From NCBI GenBank assembly GCA_036524155.1, contig DATDCV010000149.1:1-34554 (forward strand): a stretch of DNA of 34,554 nucleotides. The letters are read 5' to 3'. Shown here piece by piece: positions 31,394 through 34,554 of this stretch. The notes below the pieces were generated by a model that was not told the DNA's origin, did not search any database, and saw nothing but the letters and a program-made list of their open reading frames with translations. The translations under genes and the position numbers were made by a program. The first letter of the stretch is position 1; each line of letters starts with the position of its first letter. The DNA is from DATDCV01 sp036524155 (GTDB taxonomy: Bacteria; Verrucomicrobiota; Verrucomicrobiia; Limisphaerales; UBA8199).

Positions 31394-31431
31394 GGTTCAG
31401 GGCGCCGTCACCCCGGAAGACGCCCTGAACC
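31394..31431. terminator. hairpin between convergent genes
   Basis: GGTTCAGGGCG (31394-31404) pairs perfectly with CGCCCTGAACC (31421-31431) around a 16-base loop. It lies between the OYE gene (ends 31307) and the convergent PAP2 gene (ends 31449), where a shared terminator is expected. No T-run follows on either strand. Confidence 0.55.
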
Positions 31432-31448
31432 AGCGGCGGTGCGTGTCG

Positions 31449-32855
31449 TTACTGCGAACCGTCGTTCTGCGCCCGCGACAGGAACACCTGCGCGACCGAT
31501 CGCCCAAGCTGAACACCGGCTTCGTTGTCCATGGGGTAGTGAATGCCGGCCCAAATCCTCGAATCGCCGGCTTCCTTGCCTACCGCGCGGATAAAGTCAG
31601 CGTGCTCCGGGAACAGATACGCCAGGATTTCGGAGCGCGCCGCTGAGAAGGTTGAGTGATTCGACGGGTAGCTGGGGAAGTTCGGGACCGCAAACAGGGG
31701 CTTGATGGCCGGGTCGAGTTGCGGCGGCCGGATGTACCAATAGGTGAACTTGGAATCCTGGCTGGCGATGAAAGCGTCGAAGAACGCTGAGGCCACCAGG
31801 GCGTAAGCGCGCGCCACGCGAGGCGGGTTCTGATCGAGTTTGTTTTCAAAGATCCATTTGTCCGCGTACCGATACGGCCAGGTGCTCAGGCCTTCCGGGC
31901 TCTGCCAATAAAACGCCTTGTAGGTGGTCACAAACGTCCGTGGAAAGTTGAGCACAGCGGCCGCCTGGGCCTGCCCCTCGGGCGAATCACAAGCCGGAGG
32001 CGCGGGACACCTGAATTGGTTGGGCGAAGTCAGCAGGATGGGCTTCCAGTTCGCGGCGGTCACGTTACCGGGATTGGTGCCGATCCATTTGCACGGACCC
32101 GTGGGTACCGTCCCCGTCCAGACGGCATCTGAGCCGTCGAGTTTGGCCTTGGCGATCACCTTCTCAGCCACCTTCCGGCCCAACTCCAATCCGGCGTAAT
32201 AGTCGCTGGGGTATTGCACGCCCGCCAGCACCCGGGACCAGCCGGCCTGTTCGGCCATCGTCTGAAAGGACTGGGCTTCCGCCGGCAGCAGATACGCCAG
32301 CACGCTCGCTGCGGCCTGGGCTGTCGCTGCATGCTCGGACGGATAGGATGGGCTGTCCGGCACCGCCACCGCGGCGGGGAGGTCGTGGTCCAACTCGCTC
32401 GGCCGCGGCCGCCGGTAAACGTACTTCGATTCCCAGGCTGCGATCGTCGCGTCGTGCATCGCCTGGGCGACGTAAGTGTACACGCGGACCGAGTAAGGGG
32501 TCAGGTTTTGGCCGGCCAGCGCGCGGCTGTTGATCAGGTCCATCCAGCGGTAGGCCGGCGCCCCCGCATCCCAAAATGTTATCTGCTGCTGCGCCTGGGC
32601 GTCATTGTGGCTCATCAATTCCGCCACCATTCTCAGCTCGGCCCTGGTGCTGGGCGGGTTCGGCGGCGGCGGCACGCGGTAGTCCTTGCCGGACGAGATT
32701 ACCCACGTCTTCCAGGCGCCGGCCTGCGGCTCAACCTGGGTTGATTGGTCCTGATCGTCCGGACGTCTGTCAGCATAAGCAGCGGCGCCGAGGCAAAGCG
32801 TTGCGCCAGCCACCAGAAGCCACAGGTTGGTTGTCGAATATCGTTTAACTCTCAC
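31449..32855 (-). CDS. secreted double-PAP2 / vanadium haloperoxidase-like protein
   Basis: This is a 468-residue exported protein. The GTG at 32855 is the start because AAGGAG lies 6 bp upstream and a signal peptide follows (RVKRYSTTNLWLLVAG to AAAYA); a further in-frame GTG at 32885 lacks this. Two PAP2-type halves are readable. First: KYVYRRPRP (144-152), PSYPSEH (169-175) and SRVLAGVQYPSD (207-218). Second: K369 with YIRPP, PSYPSNH (394-400) and SRIWAGIHYPMD (432-443). In the family pattern SR-x5-H-x3-D, the His is the nucleophile or vanadate ligand. The second half keeps it (H439); the first has Gln. So only the second half should be active, as acid phosphatase or haloperoxidase. Confidence 0.85.
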   Translation of the reverse strand: MRVKRYSTTNLWLLVAGATLCLGAAAYADRRPDDQDQSTQVEPQAGAWKTWVISSGKDYRVPPPPNPPSTRAELRMVAELMSHNDAQAQQQITFWDAGAPAYRWMDLINSRALAGQNLTPYSVRVYTYVAQAMHDATIAAWESKYVYRRPRPSELDHDLPAAVAVPDSPSYPSEHAATAQAAASVLAYLLPAEAQSFQTMAEQAGWSRVLAGVQYPSDYYAGLELGRKVAEKVIAKAKLDGSDAVWTGTVPTGPCKWIGTNPGNVTAANWKPILLTSPNQFRCPAPPACDSPEGQAQAAAVLNFPRTFVTTYKAFYWQSPEGLSTWPYRYADKWIFENKLDQNPPRVARAYALVASAFFDAFIASQDSKFTYWYIRPPQLDPAIKPLFAVPNFPSYPSNHSTFSAARSEILAYLFPEHADFIRAVGKEAGDSRIWAGIHYPMDNEAGVQLGRSVAQVFLSRAQNDGSQ

Positions 32856-33089
32856 GGTCGTCTCCTTTTTTTTGGTGTGTTTCACCTTGTTTTTCTGCAG
32901 TCCGCCAGTTCGGCCCGCCCTCGGGACGCTGTCCCGCTACGACTGGGCCACCTTTACAGTGCGCAAAAGGCGCGGAAAAAGTGCCAGCCGGTGCGGCCCC
33001 GCCGGACACGGGATCCCGGGGGTGGACAGTGGAATCAGCTAATAGATAGCATCAGGTCCGCTTTCGCACAAGGAGGAGGGCAGGCACAT

Positions 33090-33158
33090 CTAACAGAAGG
33101 CAACGAAGGGAACGAAGAGTTTTACTCCCTCATCGTTTCCTTCGTTTGCTTTTGTTAG
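33090..33158. repeat. long hairpin element G (possible bidirectional terminator)
   Basis: The 26-bp arms at 33090-33115 (CTAACAGAAGGCAACGAAGG...) and 33133-33158 pair with four mismatches around a 17-base loop. The right arm covers the stop codon of the DUF4126 gene (33155). It may end that transcript; its repeat-like wording (AACGAAGG twice) suggests an intergenic element. Confidence 0.6.
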
Positions 33159-33745
33159 ACAACGGGCTTCGGGGCTGGTGCGGCCGGCGCGGGCCGCAGT
33201 TTTCGGTAGACCTTTCTCCCGAGATAGGCCAGCACCAGCGCGAGGATGAGCACGGCCACCACCGGCGCGACCAGCGCGACGACCGAGGTAATCGCCGCCG
33301 CGCCGAGTTCAATCGTCGCCACCAGCGGGTTGCCAAAGCCGCCCGTCGTGGCGGTCGAAGCGGCCCGCGTAACGACCGTCGCGCCCTGGACCAATCCCGC
33401 GGCGCCGCCGCCGGCGATGATCGCGAGCGTCCATTTCAATAGCGGGCTCATCCCGGTAACGATCGACGCCGTGACGACTGTGCCCGCGACGACCGCCGCC
33501 GGTGTGGCGATGGTGTCCAGCGCGTGGTCCACCCACGGAATATAGTACCCCGCGATCTCGACGGCGGTGGCCACCCCGAACGTGATCAGCGCCGGGTAGG
33601 TGCCGATCCATTGAAATCCCGGCGCCAATGACAACTGCCCCGCCAGCGACGCGATGCTCATCACCAGCAGCGGCACAAAGACCCGGAATCCGCATGCGGC
33701 GCTGAGGCCAATGCCCAGGCAAATGCTTAAAAGGGTTGTTTCCAT
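33155..33745 (-). CDS. DUF4126 membrane protein
   Basis: This 196-residue integral membrane protein matches the DUF4126 pattern: METTLLSICLGIGLSAACGFRVFVPLL, then AGYYIPWVDHALDTIATPAAVVAGT, then LKWTLAIIAGGGAAGLVQG. Several hydrophobic segments (roughly 5-35, 50-75, 80-100, 105-130, 140-175) precede a basic, Pro/Ala-rich tail. Function unknown for the family. I chose the ATG at 33745, which has AGAGGAAG just upstream; a GTG at 33751 is too close to that site. The gene overlaps or touches the stop of the YbhB-like gene (33748), so the two form an operon. Confidence 0.88.
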   Translation of the reverse strand: METTLLSICLGIGLSAACGFRVFVPLLVMSIASLAGQLSLAPGFQWIGTYPALITFGVATAVEIAGYYIPWVDHALDTIATPAAVVAGTVVTASIVTGMSPLLKWTLAIIAGGGAAGLVQGATVVTRAASTATTGGFGNPLVATIELGAAAITSVVALVAPVVAVLILALVLAYLGRKVYRKLRPAPAAPAPKPVV

Positions 33746-33747
33746 GA

Positions 33748-34206
33748 TCACTTCCTCTTGTAGGTGCCCATTAATTGCGCCTGGGCGAGGATGTGCTTAT
33801 CCATCGCCCGCTCGACGTCTTTCTTGCTCGCGCCGGGCTTGAGCGCGAGTTCGGTGTCGAGGGCGTAAAGTTTGAAGAAATACCGGTGCGGTTTTCCCGG
33901 GGGCGGGCAAGGCCCGCCGTAACCGAGGTGGCGGAAATCGTTCAAGCCTTGCCCGGCTCCTCCGGGCAGGAACTGGCTCTTAGGAGTGTCCTCCGGCAGT
34001 TCTACGGTACTGGCGGGCATATTGAAGACGACCCAATGCACCCACGTTCCGCCCGGCGCATCCGGGTCATCGGCGATCAACGCCAGGCTTTTGGTTCCCG
34101 GCGGCGTGCCGGTCCATGTCAGCAGCGGCGAGACATTCTGAGCGTCGCACGTGTATTTCGCCGGTATCGCCGCGCCCTCCTGGAAAGCTTTGCTCGTCAG
34201 TTGCAT
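33748..34206 (-). CDS. YbhB/YbcL family Raf kinase inhibitor-like (PEBP) protein
   Basis: This 152-residue protein of the bacterial PEBP family shows MQLTSKAFQEGAAIPAKYTC, SPLLTWTGTPPGTKSLALI, the ligand-pocket DPDAPGGTWVHWVVFNMP, and GYGGPCPPPGKPHRYFFKLY with the second conserved pocket loop. The length is normal for the cytosolic form. ATG 34206 was chosen since the family N-terminus starts exactly there; the open frame upstream crosses half of repeat C. The biochemical role of bacterial YbhB proteins is unsettled. It is the first gene of an operon with DUF4126. Confidence 0.9.
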   Translation of the reverse strand: MQLTSKAFQEGAAIPAKYTCDAQNVSPLLTWTGTPPGTKSLALIADDPDAPGGTWVHWVVFNMPASTVELPEDTPKSQFLPGGAGQGLNDFRHLGYGGPCPPPGKPHRYFFKLYALDTELALKPGASKKDVERAMDKHILAQAQLMGTYKRK

Positions 34207-34290
34207 GGTCGTCTGGTGACGGGTCTCCGCCGCCCCGTATTCTAACACCGTCAACCCTGCGTAGAAAAGGTCAATCGACGGCGTGCGGTA

Positions 34291-34320
34291 TCCGCTCAAG
34301 CTTGGGTCGGAGCGCCGATT
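34291..34320. repeat. palindromic element C, half copy 3
   Basis: TCCGCTCAAGCTTGGGTCGG then AGCGCCGATT matches the left arm of element C (24305-24334) with small differences. The opposite arm is missing. It lies 85 bp upstream of the YbhB-like gene. Confidence 0.7.
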
Positions 34321-34345
34321 TGTAATCAGTTCTGTTCGGCATGAG

Positions 34346-34554
34346 GTCTGCCTACAGCAAGGCTAATTAGTAGGGCTGAATAAAGATTGTTATTTTTAAG
34401 CTTGTACTATAATCACCTCTTATGCTGTACTCGCCCCATCGCAAACCAGGCGACCCAGTCTTTGATCAGCGACAAAGATCTCCGCAACTGGAGATTGATG
34501 GAGGAGTTTGCCCGAATCCTGGAGCAGGTTTTCGCCGAGCACGACCCGCACCCC
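34346..34554 (+). other. AT-rich segment with a TATAAT box and a truncated reading frame at the window edge
   Basis: From about 34350 to 34425 the DNA is strikingly AT-rich for this window and contains an exact TATAAT (34408-34413); TTGTTA at 34387 is a poor -35 at 15 bp. Two plus-strand frames stay open to the window end. One starts at ATG 34422. The other, from TTG 34462 or ATG 34498, gives the more protein-like LRNWRLMEEFARILEQVF. Neither is recognised. This may be the 5' end of a transferred gene or of a mobile element. Confidence 0.35.

Overview
The window is high-GC bacterial chromosome with no rRNA, tRNA, CRISPR array or intact transposase. The gene set points to Verrucomicrobiota, probably the Pedosphaera/Limisphaera side. 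It includes a GH106-like rhamnosidase, a Tat-exported enolase-superfamily enzyme, a secreted esterase, a DUF1080 protein, many secreted proteins, and intergenic DNA packed with GC-rich palindromic repeats. This placement is inference; no marker gene is present.

Layout: (1) 63-9294 is a secreted catabolic block: a GH106-like glycoside hydrolase (+), then a convergent pair (-) of a double alpha/beta-hydrolase and a mandelate-racemase-type enzyme, then a secreted amidohydrolase (+). (2) 9720-15953 is an efflux locus: a TetR regulator with an 18-bp palindromic operator touching its GTG start, a periplasmic adaptor, a MexI-like RND pump joined by TGATG, and a second, lipoprotein adaptor whose start region appears to have been split by a 104-bp palindromic repeat. 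(3) 15985-17530: an isochorismatase-like hydrolase and an Fpg/MutM-type DNA glycosylase. (4) 17531-21919: an AT-richer spacer ending in a 19-bp perfect palindrome, a BchE-like B12-binding radical-SAM protein, and a convergent 797-residue protein that I do not recognise. (5) 22027-27344, all on the minus strand: DUF1080; a monooxygenase-like protein with an iron-type alcohol dehydrogenase; and a tight operon of purine nucleoside phosphorylase, cytidine deaminase and a hybrid sensor kinase lacking its phospho-acceptor His. (6) 27626-31307: a MoeB/ThiF-rhodanese fusion, an orphan RelB-like antitoxin, a DUF433/PIN-like toxin-antitoxin pair behind a 21-bp palindrome, and an OYE-family reductase. 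(7) 31449-34206, minus strand: a double-PAP2 haloperoxidase-like protein, DUF4126, and a YbhB/PEBP protein. The right edge is AT-rich with a truncated reading frame.

The strongest second-look items are: the repeat families, including one element whose core is inverted relative to its flanks between two copies and another that broke a translationally coupled start; a tandem DnaJC11-C-terminal-like insert inside the glycoside hydrolase; the BchE-like enzyme next to an unknown large protein; and several duplicated enzymes in which one half has lost a catalytic residue. No single gene cluster is demonstrably a new system.
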